In this document: piece after piece, positions 16,134 to 24,937 of the stretch
How the letters are laid out: the number at the start of each line of letters is the position of its first letter
How positions within the stretch are numbered: the stretch's first letter is position 1
DNA from: DATKJY01 sp964540105
Lineage (GTDB): Bacteria; Zixibacteria; MSB-5A5; GN15; FEB-12
Reading direction: 5' to 3'
Length of the DNA: 64,000 bases
Assembly (NCBI GenBank): GCA_964540105.1
Contig: CAZILL010000001.1
Coordinates: forward strand, 186,001-250,000
The notes under the pieces: generated by a model
What the model saw: the letters and a program-made list of their open reading frames with translations, nothing else
The model's database searches: none
What the model was told of the DNA's origin: nothing
Program-made: the position numbers and the translations under genes

Positions 16134-18418
16134 GCAAAGTCATCGGCACGCCGATTCCGTACATCGACGCCAAGGACAAGGTGACGGGAAGCGCTCACTA
16201 CACAGCTGATTTCCACTTTCCGAACATGCTGTATGTGAAATTCCTCCGCAGCCCGCATCCGCACGCGCGAATAGTGTCGATCGAAACCGACGCGGCGGCG
16301 AAACATCCCGGTGTTCGGAAGATCGCGACGGGAAAGGAGCTTCCGATCCCGTTTGGTATTCTGCCGGTGAGTCCCGACGAAACCGCGATGGCAATCGACA
16401 AGGTTCGTTTCGTCGGCGAGATTGTGGCTGCAGTTGCCGCTGAATCAGAAGAAGCCGCGCAAGATGCGGCCCGATTGATCAAGGTAACCTATGAGCCGAT
16501 TCGATCCTTTCTGACTTCTGCTGAATCTCTCGAGCAGTGCCGGCCGGAAGAGCAAATCCATAGACACAGCAAGGGGGGAACGAATATCCATAAGAGCGCC
16601 GAGCTGCGGTTCAACGAGCCCGAGAAGGCCTTGGAATCGGCGACTAACAAAGTAAGCGCGCATTTTGGATTTGCAGGGGTCACCCACGCCTTCACTGAGC
16701 CGCACGCCACGATTGCCATCCGGAATGCGGATGAGACGCTGACAGTGATCTCGGCGACTCAAGTGCCGCATTATCTGCATCGCACCCTGTCCACGGTGCT
16801 CGGCATTCCGATGCATCAGGTGCATGTCAGGAAGCCCTGCCTCGGGGGCGGCTTTGGGGGGAAATCGGATCCGTTTCCACACGAACTGATTACCGCCCAT
16901 CTTGCCATGAAGACGCACCGACCGGTGAAATGTGTGTTCTCCCGCGAAGAAGTGTTCCTCAATAATCACGGTCGGCACCCGACTCAGATCGACCTTACCG
17001 TTAGCTGTGAATCCGACGGCACCCTGAGCGCGCTTGATGCCGACATCGTGATCGACGGCGGCGCCTTTGGGAGCTTTGGTGTTGTCACCACATACTATAA
17101 CGGTGTGCTGCTACAGGGCCCGTACCGGATCGACAAGTTCGGATTTCGGACACGGCGCGTGTATACCAACAAGCCGCAGTGTGGAGCCATGCGCGGGCAC
17201 GGGGCGGTCAATCCCCGGTATGCGATGGAAGTTGTGCTCGACATGCTGGCGCACAAGATTGGGGTCGATCCGTGTGATCTGCGCGAAAAGAACTTCCTTC
17301 CCCCAAACACCCTCACGGTCGGACAATTGAGGATTACCAGCAACGGCGTGCGCGAATGCCTGAGAGCGGTGCGCGCAAAATCGAATTGGGACCAACGGTA
17401 TGGGAGGCTTGGTTATGGACGAGGATTGGGGGTCGCATGCGGTTTCTACATCAGCGGCAGCGCCTTGCCGATCATCTGGAATAAGTATCCGCAGACCGTT
17501 GTCCATGTCAAATTGGATTTCGACGGCCGGATAGTCGTGTTCAGCGGAGCCAGCGATATCGGTCAGGGAAGCGACACCATGCTCGCGCAGGTGGCTGCTG
17601 AAGTGCTTGGGCTCCCGATTCACCGCGTGCAGGTGGAGGCTGCTGATACTCGGCTGACACCTGTCGACCTGGGAAGCTATTCCAGCCGCGTCACATTCAT
17701 GGTGGGAAATGCGTGTAAGAGCGCGGCTGAGCAGCTGCGACAGCAGATTGCCAATTCAGTGGCAGCTGCCAAAGGGGTGCCGGCCGATTCTCTTCGCTTC
17801 GGCGATTTGCGCATCGTAAGCGATTCAGGTGGGGTCGATCTCAGTTGGGACGAGGCGGTTGAAATCGCTCTGGCCGGTCGCGGTTCAATCGTCGAATCAG
17901 GGTACTACATCGCACCCAAGCTCGGCGGGAATTTCAAGGGATCGGGCGCGGGACTGAGCCCGGCGTACAGTTTTGGCGCGTTCATTAGCGAAGTCGAAGT
18001 CAATCCCGACACCGGACACGTTCGAGTTGTGAAAGTTTGGGGGGCGCACGATTGTGGCAAGGCGCTCAATCCGCTGGCAGTCGAGGGGCAAATCGAAGGG
18101 TGCATCCACATGGGCGTTGGGCAGGCGGTTTCCGAGGAGATGATCTTCCATGAAGGGCGCCTCGTCAATGCCAATTTCGCCGACTACCATGTCCCAACGG
18201 CGGTCGACACTCCCCAGATGGATATCACCATTGTTGAATCGAACGACGCCGAAGGTCCCTTCGGCGCCAAAGAAGCGGGTGAGGGACCAATACACCCGGT
18301 CATTCCTGCAATCGGGAACGCTGTCTATGATGCGGTCGGAGTGCGGATGTTTGAGCTGCCGATGACGCCCGACAAAGTGCTGGCGCAGATCAAGGCAAAG
18401 GGGAGGCCGCATGGGTGA
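16130..18418 (+). CDS. hcrA: 4-hydroxybenzoyl-CoA reductase-type, molybdopterin-binding alpha subunit
   Basis: Catalytic molybdenum subunit, 762 residues from GTG 16130, which makes a GTGA overlap with hcrC; another GTG at 16106 is in frame. Family signatures include VSKVIGTPIPYIDAKDKVTG at the N-terminus, LGGGFGGKSDPFPHE near 240, AMRGHGAVNPRYAMEV near 355, and the active-site Glu in GAKEAGEGPIHPVIPAIGNA near 710. The enzyme family removes a phenolic hydroxyl from 4-hydroxybenzoyl-CoA, giving benzoyl-CoA that feeds BcrCBAD. Specificity is supported by the cluster-bearing FAD subunit next door, not by this subunit alone. Confidence 0.85.
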   Translation: MSKVIGTPIPYIDAKDKVTGSAHYTADFHFPNMLYVKFLRSPHPHARIVSIETDAAAKHPGVRKIATGKELPIPFGILPVSPDETAMAIDKVRFVGEIVAAVAAESEEAAQDAARLIKVTYEPIRSFLTSAESLEQCRPEEQIHRHSKGGTNIHKSAELRFNEPEKALESATNKVSAHFGFAGVTHAFTEPHATIAIRNADETLTVISATQVPHYLHRTLSTVLGIPMHQVHVRKPCLGGGFGGKSDPFPHELITAHLAMKTHRPVKCVFSREEVFLNNHGRHPTQIDLTVSCESDGTLSALDADIVIDGGAFGSFGVVTTYYNGVLLQGPYRIDKFGFRTRRVYTNKPQCGAMRGHGAVNPRYAMEVVLDMLAHKIGVDPCDLREKNFLPPNTLTVGQLRITSNGVRECLRAVRAKSNWDQRYGRLGYGRGLGVACGFYISGSALPIIWNKYPQTVVHVKLDFDGRIVVFSGASDIGQGSDTMLAQVAAEVLGLPIHRVQVEAADTRLTPVDLGSYSSRVTFMVGNACKSAAEQLRQQIANSVAAAKGVPADSLRFGDLRIVSDSGGVDLSWDEAVEIALAGRGSIVESGYYIAPKLGGNFKGSGAGLSPAYSFGAFISEVEVNPDTGHVRVVKVWGAHDCGKALNPLAVEGQIEGCIHMGVGQAVSEEMIFHEGRLVNANFADYHVPTAVDTPQMDITIVESNDAEGPFGAKEAGEGPIHPVIPAIGNAVYDAVGVRMFELPMTPDKVLAQIKAKGRPHG

Positions 18419-19346
18419 GTTGTCGTATCTCAAACCAAAGCGCATTGATGAGGCTCTGAGGCACGCGAAGCTGCATCCCGATGACTGTGCCTTCTTGGGA
18501 GGCGGGACAGACATCACAGTATATCGCAAGCAGGAGTTGTCAACTCAGTCCCATATCATCGACCTGAGCGAGATCCCTCAGCTGCGAAGCATCGAAGCGA
18601 CCGGAAATTCCCTCCGGATCGGCGCCACCGTCACACTCGATGAGCTGATCTCTTCGAGAGATACTTATGAGTTCTGCCCGATGATCACTGAGGCTGCGCG
18701 CTCAGTGGCAACGCCGGTGATTCGCCAGTCGGCGACCGTCGGAGGGAACCTGCTCGTGGCTAATCGCTGCACGTTCTACAACCAGTCGCAAACATGGAGA
18801 GAATCGGTCGGGTCCTGCCTGCGCGACGTGGGTGACACATGCCTGGTCACGAAGGGGCGCGACAAGTGCTATTCGCGAAATGTATCAGATCTGGCTCCGG
18901 CGTTCATTGCGCTTGGGGCAACGATTGCAATTCAGGCGGGGAACGATCCGGAGTCGATTCCCCTTGAACGCCTGTACACTGGGGACGGAATCCGAATCCA
19001 CGCGCACACGGGTAGCGCCGGAATCCTTACCGTAGTCTCGATCGTCCAACGCCCGAGCAAGTGGTTCTTCCGCAAACTGCGCCGAAGGCAGAGTCTCGAC
19101 TTCACGTCGCTGACCGTAGCGGCCACGATGACAGCTGACGATCATGCCCGTATCTGCCTGAACGGCGTTTCAATGTCGCCGATCCTGCTCGAGGTCGATC
19201 TCTCGGCCACCGAGCTGCCGGAACTTCAGAAACAGGCGCGGCGAGCGTGCAAAACTGTGGACAATGATCTTCTTCCGCTGAAGTATCGACGTGAAATGAT
19301 GGATGTGTACCTCGCCGAATTCTACATGATGGCCAAGCGGAATTAG
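18411..19346 (+). CDS. hcrB: 4-hydroxybenzoyl-CoA reductase-type, FAD/[4Fe-4S] beta subunit
   Basis: FAD-binding subunit of 311 residues overlapping hcrA by 8 bases. FAD motifs FLGGGTDITVYRKQE (near 29) and RQSATVGGNLLVANRC (near 105) are visible. An insertion of about 40 residues carries C120, C136, C144 and C153. Ordinary xanthine-dehydrogenase medium subunits lack this loop. In 4-hydroxybenzoyl-CoA reductase it binds an extra 4Fe-4S cluster that inverts electron flow so the ring is reduced. The spacing 16-8-9 equals what I recall for the Thauera cluster ligands. This is the strongest evidence for the hcr assignment. Confidence 0.9.
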   Translation: MGELSYLKPKRIDEALRHAKLHPDDCAFLGGGTDITVYRKQELSTQSHIIDLSEIPQLRSIEATGNSLRIGATVTLDELISSRDTYEFCPMITEAARSVATPVIRQSATVGGNLLVANRCTFYNQSQTWRESVGSCLRDVGDTCLVTKGRDKCYSRNVSDLAPAFIALGATIAIQAGNDPESIPLERLYTGDGIRIHAHTGSAGILTVVSIVQRPSKWFFRKLRRRQSLDFTSLTVAATMTADDHARICLNGVSMSPILLEVDLSATELPELQKQARRACKTVDNDLLPLKYRREMMDVYLAEFYMMAKRN

Positions 19347-19384
19347 CGCTATCGCCAGATATTCCTGCGAATGGCGCTGTGATT

Positions 19385-20506
19385 ATGAATGCGAAGGAAC
19401 TTTCAACTATGGTTCGACTCTGGAGTGAAGTCGAAAAGAGCGGAATATCGGCCTCGCTCGCAACGCTCGTGCAAGTATCCGGATCGCATTACCGCAGACC
19501 GGGGGCACGGATGCTGATCACGGACGACGACCGCACGGTCGGGGCCATCAGCGCCGGATGTCTTGAGTCCGACCTGCGCGAGCGTGCGAAAGGAGTCATG
19601 AAGTCGGGGACAGCGACCCTGGTGCGTTACGATACGACTACCGACGAGGACCTGCTTTTGGGGACCGGTATGGGCTGTGGCGGAGTTGTCGACCTTCTGC
19701 TCGAATCGACAGCAAGCGACTCGGTCGTAAAGTTCATGCAGTACGCGACCCGATGTGTACAGTCCAGAAACACTTTCGCCGTGGCCACAGTTTATCGAGC
19801 GCAGGTTAGCAGCGAAGTTCAACCCGGCGACAGAATGTTCCGTGATAGTGTGAACACACACTCGGCGCCTTTCGGGGAGGTCGAGCTTCGAGGGAGAATC
19901 TCGGATGATCTCGACCGTGTGTTCGCCTCCGGGGAGTCCTCTCATCAAACCTACCCGGTGACCTCAGGACAGGTCGAGCTCTTTCTTGAGCGTATCTCCC
20001 CCCCGCTTTCCCTGCTGTTACTCGGGGCTGGCGATGATACCGTTCCTGTTTTGCAGATGGCGAAGAGTCTTGGGTGGCAAGTTGCGGTTGCTGACCATAG
20101 ATGTGAGTTCGTACGGCCTGAGCGGTTTCCAGACGCTGATCTGTTGGTCGCGGCGCATGCAGATGATCTCACCGACAAGCTTGCGCTTGCTTCCTTCGAT
20201 GCCGCCGTAGTTATGACGCATAACTACTTTCAGGATCGGGAGTTGTTCAAGAGACTGGCTCACAGCAAATTGAAATATCTCGGACTTCTTGGCGCAACCA
20301 GGCGTACCAAGCGACTGCTTGATGATCTTCGTCAAGAGGGCGTTGAAATGAGTGAACAACAACTGGCCCGCGTGTACGCGCCGGTAGGACTCGATATCGC
20401 CGCCGAAGGTCCCCACGAGATCGCCCTTTCGGTAGTTTCCGAAATTCAGCATGCGCTCTTGGGTGGGACAGGATGTTCATTGAGAGGCAAGTGTGAAGAG
20501 TTCTAA
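19385..20506 (+). CDS. XdhC/CoxI-family molybdenum cofactor maturation protein
   Basis: Cofactor-handling protein for xanthine-oxidase-family enzymes, thought to bind, sulfurate or protect the Mo cofactor before insertion. From ATG 19385 it is 373 residues; GTG 19379 is possible. The N-terminal XdhC domain shows YRRPGARMLITDDDRTVGAIS and GMGCGGVVDLL; the C-terminal Rossmann-like domain shows LLLGAGDDTVPVLQMAKSLGW, ADHRCEFVRPERFP, VVMTHNYFQDRELFKRL and YLGLLGATRRTKRLL. It ends with CSLRGKCEEF. The gene directly follows hcrB and overlaps the nucleotidyltransferase gene, so it serves the Hcr enzyme. Confidence 0.85.
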   Translation: MNAKELSTMVRLWSEVEKSGISASLATLVQVSGSHYRRPGARMLITDDDRTVGAISAGCLESDLRERAKGVMKSGTATLVRYDTTTDEDLLLGTGMGCGGVVDLLLESTASDSVVKFMQYATRCVQSRNTFAVATVYRAQVSSEVQPGDRMFRDSVNTHSAPFGEVELRGRISDDLDRVFASGESSHQTYPVTSGQVELFLERISPPLSLLLLGAGDDTVPVLQMAKSLGWQVAVADHRCEFVRPERFPDADLLVAAHADDLTDKLALASFDAAVVMTHNYFQDRELFKRLAHSKLKYLGLLGATRRTKRLLDDLRQEGVEMSEQQLARVYAPVGLDIAAEGPHEIALSVVSEIQHALLGGTGCSLRGKCEEF

Positions 20507-21137
20507 AGCGTCACGGGATCACCTCCAGCTCGATTCCCGCCCGCAAAGTGGCAGGATTGGCGCAATCATATTGGGAGCGGGAGAGTCGCGACGCCTGGGA
20601 ACGCCGAAACAGTTGCTTCAGCATGATGGAACCTCGCTCATTGGTCATGCCGTTGACTGTGCGGTGGTTTCGGGATGCGACCCGGTGATCGTGGTAACAG
20701 GCGCGCACGCGGAGCGAGTGACGAGAGAACTTGCAGCGACCAACGCTCAGATTGTTCTGAATCCCCGATGGCCCGAGGGGAAAGGCTCCTCGATACGTGT
20801 CGGAATACAGTCAATCAGCAGGTTTCCCGATCTCGCCGGAGTGGTCATGCTGGTGTGCGATCAACCCTTCCTGACCAGTGATCACATTGGAAAGTTGGTC
20901 GGTCAATTTCGGGAAGGGAATCGCTCCATTGTCGCCAGCTCGTACGCCGACACAGTCGGTATCCCGGCCCTGTTTTCTCGAGCGTTGTTTCCCGAGTTAC
21001 TCGCCCTCGCTGGTGATGACGGGGGAAAGGGGATTATGGCCAAACATGGAGCGAACGTCCAGGCGATCGAGTTTCCGATGGGTCAATTCGATATCGACAC
21101 GCCGCAGGATTGCATGAGGGATACAGAGAGCCAGTGA
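20493..21137 (+). CDS. MocA-like molybdenum cofactor nucleotidyltransferase
   Basis: NTP-transferase-fold protein of 214 residues that would attach CMP (or GMP) to molybdopterin for the Hcr enzyme. The signature GAIILGAGESRRLGTPKQLLQHDGTSL near residue 22 contains the G-x-S-x-R-x-G nucleotide loop and the downstream Lys, and VVMLVCDQPFLTSD carries the metal-binding Asp. It starts at GTG 20493 inside the end of the XdhC-like gene. XdhC plus MocA next to a molybdenum hydroxylase is a common maturation pair. Confidence 0.82.
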   Translation: MKSSKASRDHLQLDSRPQSGRIGAIILGAGESRRLGTPKQLLQHDGTSLIGHAVDCAVVSGCDPVIVVTGAHAERVTRELAATNAQIVLNPRWPEGKGSSIRVGIQSISRFPDLAGVVMLVCDQPFLTSDHIGKLVGQFREGNRSIVASSYADTVGIPALFSRALFPELLALAGDDGGKGIMAKHGANVQAIEFPMGQFDIDTPQDCMRDTESQ

Positions 21138-21195
21138 TCACGCCAAGGGTATTGATGATGAAGTCGTTCATGATATATCGTTTGGGAGTTATAGT

Positions 21196-22407
21196 ATGAA
21201 ACAAACAGCAGTGATGTACTCACGGGCGCGCATTCCATACGGGACGTGGGGCAGTAGTTATTTTCCGGCGTGGCAGACCTCGGCGCTGGCAGAAGTCAAC
21301 ATTGGTCAGTTTGCCGGAGAATCGATGAATCGAATTATGGGGCTTCGTCGGGTGCCGGTGTGCGAATTGGATTATCTCGTCATCGGCTCGACTATTCCCT
21401 GGCATTGGAAATTCTGGACCGCCCCATTGGTGGCCAGCTGCATGGATCATCGGATTCCCGGATTCCACGTCGAGCAGGCGTGCGCTACGGGTTTGCAGGC
21501 GATGATGGTAGCTGGCGCGGAGGTTGAAGGCGGGTCGCATGATGTCGTCGGAACCCTCACGTTTGACAGAACATCGGATTCACCCGTGGGAGTCTTTCCT
21601 GAACGGCGAGCACATCAGAGGACGATGGCCCTGGCCGACGTATGGGACAACTTTGGTTTCGATCCGGCAACCGGAAAGGCCATGATGGCCTGTGCGGGGC
21701 AGGCGGCACGAAAGTACAAGACCGATCGTCGGGAAGTTGATGAGTTGGCCGCTTATCGCTACGAACAGTACTTCTCCGCAAAGCGATCCGGCCTGCTGGA
21801 TCGGGTTTTGGTTCCGCTCGAAGTACTGAATGTTCAGGGAAAGTCGATGGGAATGATCGACGAGGATCGTGGGGTGCGCCAGATTACCCTTGAAAGCATG
21901 CGCGCTATGCGAGAGCTCGACACCTGCGTTACGGCGGGGACACAGACCCATGCGTCGGATGGAATGGCGACACTACTGGTAACGACGAAAGAGAAAGCGC
22001 GTCAGCTGAGTCGACATCCGGAAATCGACATCCAGTTTGTGGCGAAGGCTGAGATACGAACCTTTCCAAGCCTGATGCCGGAAGCTCCGGCCCTCGCGGT
22101 GCAGAGTCTCCTGAAACGTACCGGCCTGACCATGAACGATATGGGCGTGGTCAAGAATCATAATCCGTTCGCCGTGAACGATACAATTTTTGCCAAGCTG
22201 CTGAATTACGACTGGAAGAAGATGAACAATACCGGTTGCCCGCTTGTGTGGGGACATCCCCAGGGTCCAACCCTGACTCGCGTGGCAATCGAGGCCTTCG
22301 AAGAGGCGGTCGAAATTGGGGGCGGCTATGTGCTCATCTTCGGCTGCGCCGCCGGCGATGTCGGCATTGCCGCAATTTTCAAAGTCACCGACGGAGGGAA
22401 CAAGTAA
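21196..22407 (+). CDS. Divergent thiolase-superfamily protein
   Basis: Second thiolase-fold gene, 403 residues, clearly different from 14519-15658. The nucleophile is in VEQACATGLQAMMVAGAE near residue 96. In place of the usual NEAFA it has KNHNPFAVND, the His motif is CPLVWGHPQGPTLTR, and FGCAAGDVGIAAIF holds the second Cys, so the catalytic set appears present but variant. It overlaps the following dehydrogenase/hydratase fusion by one base (TAATG), implying a two-gene beta-oxidation module. Pimeloyl-, glutaryl- or another dicarboxyl-CoA chain is a reasonable substrate; not provable here. Confidence 0.75.
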   Translation: MKQTAVMYSRARIPYGTWGSSYFPAWQTSALAEVNIGQFAGESMNRIMGLRRVPVCELDYLVIGSTIPWHWKFWTAPLVASCMDHRIPGFHVEQACATGLQAMMVAGAEVEGGSHDVVGTLTFDRTSDSPVGVFPERRAHQRTMALADVWDNFGFDPATGKAMMACAGQAARKYKTDRREVDELAAYRYEQYFSAKRSGLLDRVLVPLEVLNVQGKSMGMIDEDRGVRQITLESMRAMRELDTCVTAGTQTHASDGMATLLVTTKEKARQLSRHPEIDIQFVAKAEIRTFPSLMPEAPALAVQSLLKRTGLTMNDMGVVKNHNPFAVNDTIFAKLLNYDWKKMNNTGCPLVWGHPQGPTLTRVAIEAFEEAVEIGGGYVLIFGCAAGDVGIAAIFKVTDGGNK

Positions 22408-24488
22408 TGAAGGCGATGAGACAATCTACCCTCGAGACTTTAGGGCTGCCGAGCATTTTGAGCATGTTTCAACACGGAAAGCTACCGAGCAGCACGGATT
22501 CCCTTGTGGGCACGGTCTTTGGTGAGAAGAGCAAGCGCGGCTCGCTGGTTATATCTGGGGCTAACGGGATCGTAGGGGCCGGCAAGATGATGCAGCTCGG
22601 CTCACGGTTGATCCCATATGGTGTGACCATGGTCGGCCTGGATTTCGCATCCGCGCCCGACGGCATCGGTCGACAGTATCCCGGCCTTGCGGCTGCATTT
22701 GGACAGGAACGCGCAGATCAGATCATGTCACACATTGTTCGTCTCAACTACGACGGCACATCGCTTCCCGAGCAATTGCGCGATTTCCGTCCTCGTTTTC
22801 TTCTGGAAGCAATCCCCGAGATTCTGGAAATCAAGAAGGCGCACTATCGAGTTTTCCGTTCGACTTTCCCAGACATCGAAATCCGCTCGGTTACATCGGG
22901 CTTTCCGAGTTCGGAGCTTGGGGTCGGGATAGCCCATCCGGCTTTCCCTCACGAAATCAACAAAGTTTGGGAAATTGTCGAGCCGAAACCCTCTGCGTTC
23001 ACTCAGTTGCTTTGGTCTCTCGGGATGATCCCGCTTCCGGTGAGCGACCACTGGTCGTTCGTGCTTGACGTGTTGTTTTGCGGTATAACGCAGGCGGCGC
23101 TTCGCTATCACCGAGCCGCGAACGTTCCGTACTGGAAGGTTGACAAGTATGTGCGCCGCGCGGTGGGGCCGAATCCGTTTCGGGCACATGATGCGATTGG
23201 AGCGAAAGGCGCGAATTTCCTTACCTGGTCATGCCTGCATCACTTGTCAGAGAAGTATGGCGCTCTGTTCACTCCGTCTGATGACCTCGTCTACCGCAAA
23301 GAGAGCGGTCAGAACTGGTATCCGCTCGATCACTTCCGTCCGTTGGTCAATTGGTCGATGACGCCGGAAGCGGAAAGCGAGTTCAATCACTGGATCCTGG
23401 GTCCAGTGATCCAGATGACCAGCCTTCTGCTTCATGAACAGCGCGGCCATCTCTCGCACATCAATGCCATCGGTGAACTCTGCGCACAATTCCGACGGGG
23501 AGTTCTGGCGATGATCCGCGGCATGGGATCCGATGCGGCAATCAGACATGTAGAAGCGTACCATCGCCTGCATCCGGAAGCAAAAGGGAGCAGTTGGTAT
23601 CCCGATGTTCTTGGCCGCATTGGCGAGCCGGCCTGGCAGCAACTGTATGTCAACGCCGAGCATGATGGCACCGTTGGCGTGATTACTCTCGGGCGTGAGT
23701 CGTACAACTCCGATGTCGACGCAGAACTAAACCGAGCGATCGATTGGCTCAAGGCGGATCGCATCGAGCGTGTGATCGTGACCGGGGATTTCCATCTCTC
23801 CAGTCAGCTGGTCGGTGCCGACACAGCCGAGTTCTACCCGGCGCTCGATAACGCCGATCTTGGCTTTGAGATCTCTCGTGCCTGGTCGGAAACCGCGCGC
23901 AGGCTCAACAACGAGTTTGCGGTTTCGGTCGGTTTTGTGAACGGCAAGCGCTGTCTGGGCGGGATGCTGGAACTACTCACGCACTGCCACTTCGTCGTAA
24001 CGCTCGATGACGCTCAGCTTGGTATGCCCGAGGTAACGCTGCCCGTGATTCCCGGAATGGAGGGGTGCCACTGGCTTCTCCGAAAGGCGAAACCCGAACA
24101 CCAAGCAAAGATCCTTGAATTACTGCTCGCCGGTAGGTCGGTGAAAGGGGCGAACGCCACAGGTTGGCTCGTAGACTTTGCAGGTACAATGGATGCATGC
24201 CTGAAGACAGTATGGGCAATAGCATCAGGCCGCGAGCAGAGCATCGGCAGACGAGAACTCGCCAGTGGAGCTGTGATCGTGTCAATCGAATTGCCTCTTC
24301 CCAAAGCCGACAACGAAGCGACCAACGAAGCGAGGAGCGCCATCGCACAGTGCATCCGCCAGTCATGTGCGGTACCGCTAGCGGAAGCGCTGACGGTGCA
24401 GGCCAGGCTGTCGGGCAGCTTCATGGCCGGGAAGCATTGTCGAGAGGGACGCATCGGAAGCGAAGCCGTCAAGACCATGAGTGTCTGA
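22407..24488 (+). CDS. 3-hydroxyacyl-CoA dehydrogenase / enoyl-CoA hydratase fusion (dehydrogenase first)
   Basis: A 693-residue bifunctional-looking protein beginning at ATG 22407 within the thiolase stop. Residues about 38-400 resemble a 3-hydroxyacyl-CoA dehydrogenase: nucleotide loop LVISGANGIVGAGKMMQ, SVTSGFPSSELGVGIAHPAFP, FVLDVLFCGITQAALRYH. Residues about 430-680 are crotonase-like: VGVITLGRESYNSDVDAELN, VGFVNGKRCLGGMLELLTHC and AQLGMPEVTLPVIPGMEG. The order is the reverse of FadB/FadJ and like FadN. The loop is GANGIVGAG rather than the usual GAGTMG, so cofactor use may differ. It is the last gene before a terminator. Confidence 0.75.
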   Translation: MKAMRQSTLETLGLPSILSMFQHGKLPSSTDSLVGTVFGEKSKRGSLVISGANGIVGAGKMMQLGSRLIPYGVTMVGLDFASAPDGIGRQYPGLAAAFGQERADQIMSHIVRLNYDGTSLPEQLRDFRPRFLLEAIPEILEIKKAHYRVFRSTFPDIEIRSVTSGFPSSELGVGIAHPAFPHEINKVWEIVEPKPSAFTQLLWSLGMIPLPVSDHWSFVLDVLFCGITQAALRYHRAANVPYWKVDKYVRRAVGPNPFRAHDAIGAKGANFLTWSCLHHLSEKYGALFTPSDDLVYRKESGQNWYPLDHFRPLVNWSMTPEAESEFNHWILGPVIQMTSLLLHEQRGHLSHINAIGELCAQFRRGVLAMIRGMGSDAAIRHVEAYHRLHPEAKGSSWYPDVLGRIGEPAWQQLYVNAEHDGTVGVITLGRESYNSDVDAELNRAIDWLKADRIERVIVTGDFHLSSQLVGADTAEFYPALDNADLGFEISRAWSETARRLNNEFAVSVGFVNGKRCLGGMLELLTHCHFVVTLDDAQLGMPEVTLPVIPGMEGCHWLLRKAKPEHQAKILELLLAGRSVKGANATGWLVDFAGTMDACLKTVWAIASGREQSIGRRELASGAVIVSIELPLPKADNEATNEARSAIAQCIRQSCAVPLAEALTVQARLSGSFMAGKHCREGRIGSEAVKTMSV

Positions 24489-24517
24489 CCTCACACGTGA
24501 TCGGATCGAGCTGTCTG

Positions 24518-24543
24518 AGAGGGACGCCGAAGGGAGTCCCTCT
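24518..24543 (+). terminator. Terminator of the aromatic-degradation cluster
   Basis: Bases 24518-24525 (AGAGGGAC) pair with 24536-24543 (GTCCCTCT) around a 10-base loop, followed by TCGTTTCTCATTT. This lies 30 bases after the last stop and is the first clear terminator downstream of bcrC. Confidence 0.65.
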
Positions 24544-24937
24544 TCGTTTCTCATTTCTATTATCACCATTCAGGAGTTAACTTCAGCATAATTTTACTCT
24601 ACCACACCCGTAGTTATGGAATATATTGACCCATTATCGCCATCATTAACGTCTCGTAACTCCATGTCGTTCTGTATATTACGAGAATTATGTCGTTCTT
24701 GACACCAAAATACTTGCTCGTATCTCATTCATATGCCAACTTCTCTTATCATTCGTTGTACAATCATGCTGTAGTTGAGACGGTAACCATGAACGGAACT
24801 ATGTTTGGTATGTGTGGGCACGAAAAGATTGCCCCATCGTCGCGAGCGGATAATGAGATGAAGTATAGAATATCCATGCTTACGAAAGCACTAAACCAAC
24901 AACCACGTCGTAACAATCCCAAACAATGGAGGAACGA
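24544..24937. other. AT-rich intergenic region
   Basis: About 390 bases, noticeably more AT-rich than the flanks, with no gene I can support; a short plus-strand frame from 24690 has no recognisable features and no ribosome site. A TTGACA at 24698-24703 could be a -35 box for the following small gene, but a matching -10 is only TATCTC-like. The small gene's AATGGAGGAACGA leader holds its ribosome site. Confidence 0.35.

Noticed and set aside
15666..19346. Xanthine dehydrogenase or CO dehydrogenase assignment for the Mo enzyme
   Set aside because: The extra four-Cys loop in the FAD subunit and the benzoyl-CoA context favour 4-hydroxybenzoyl-CoA reductase.
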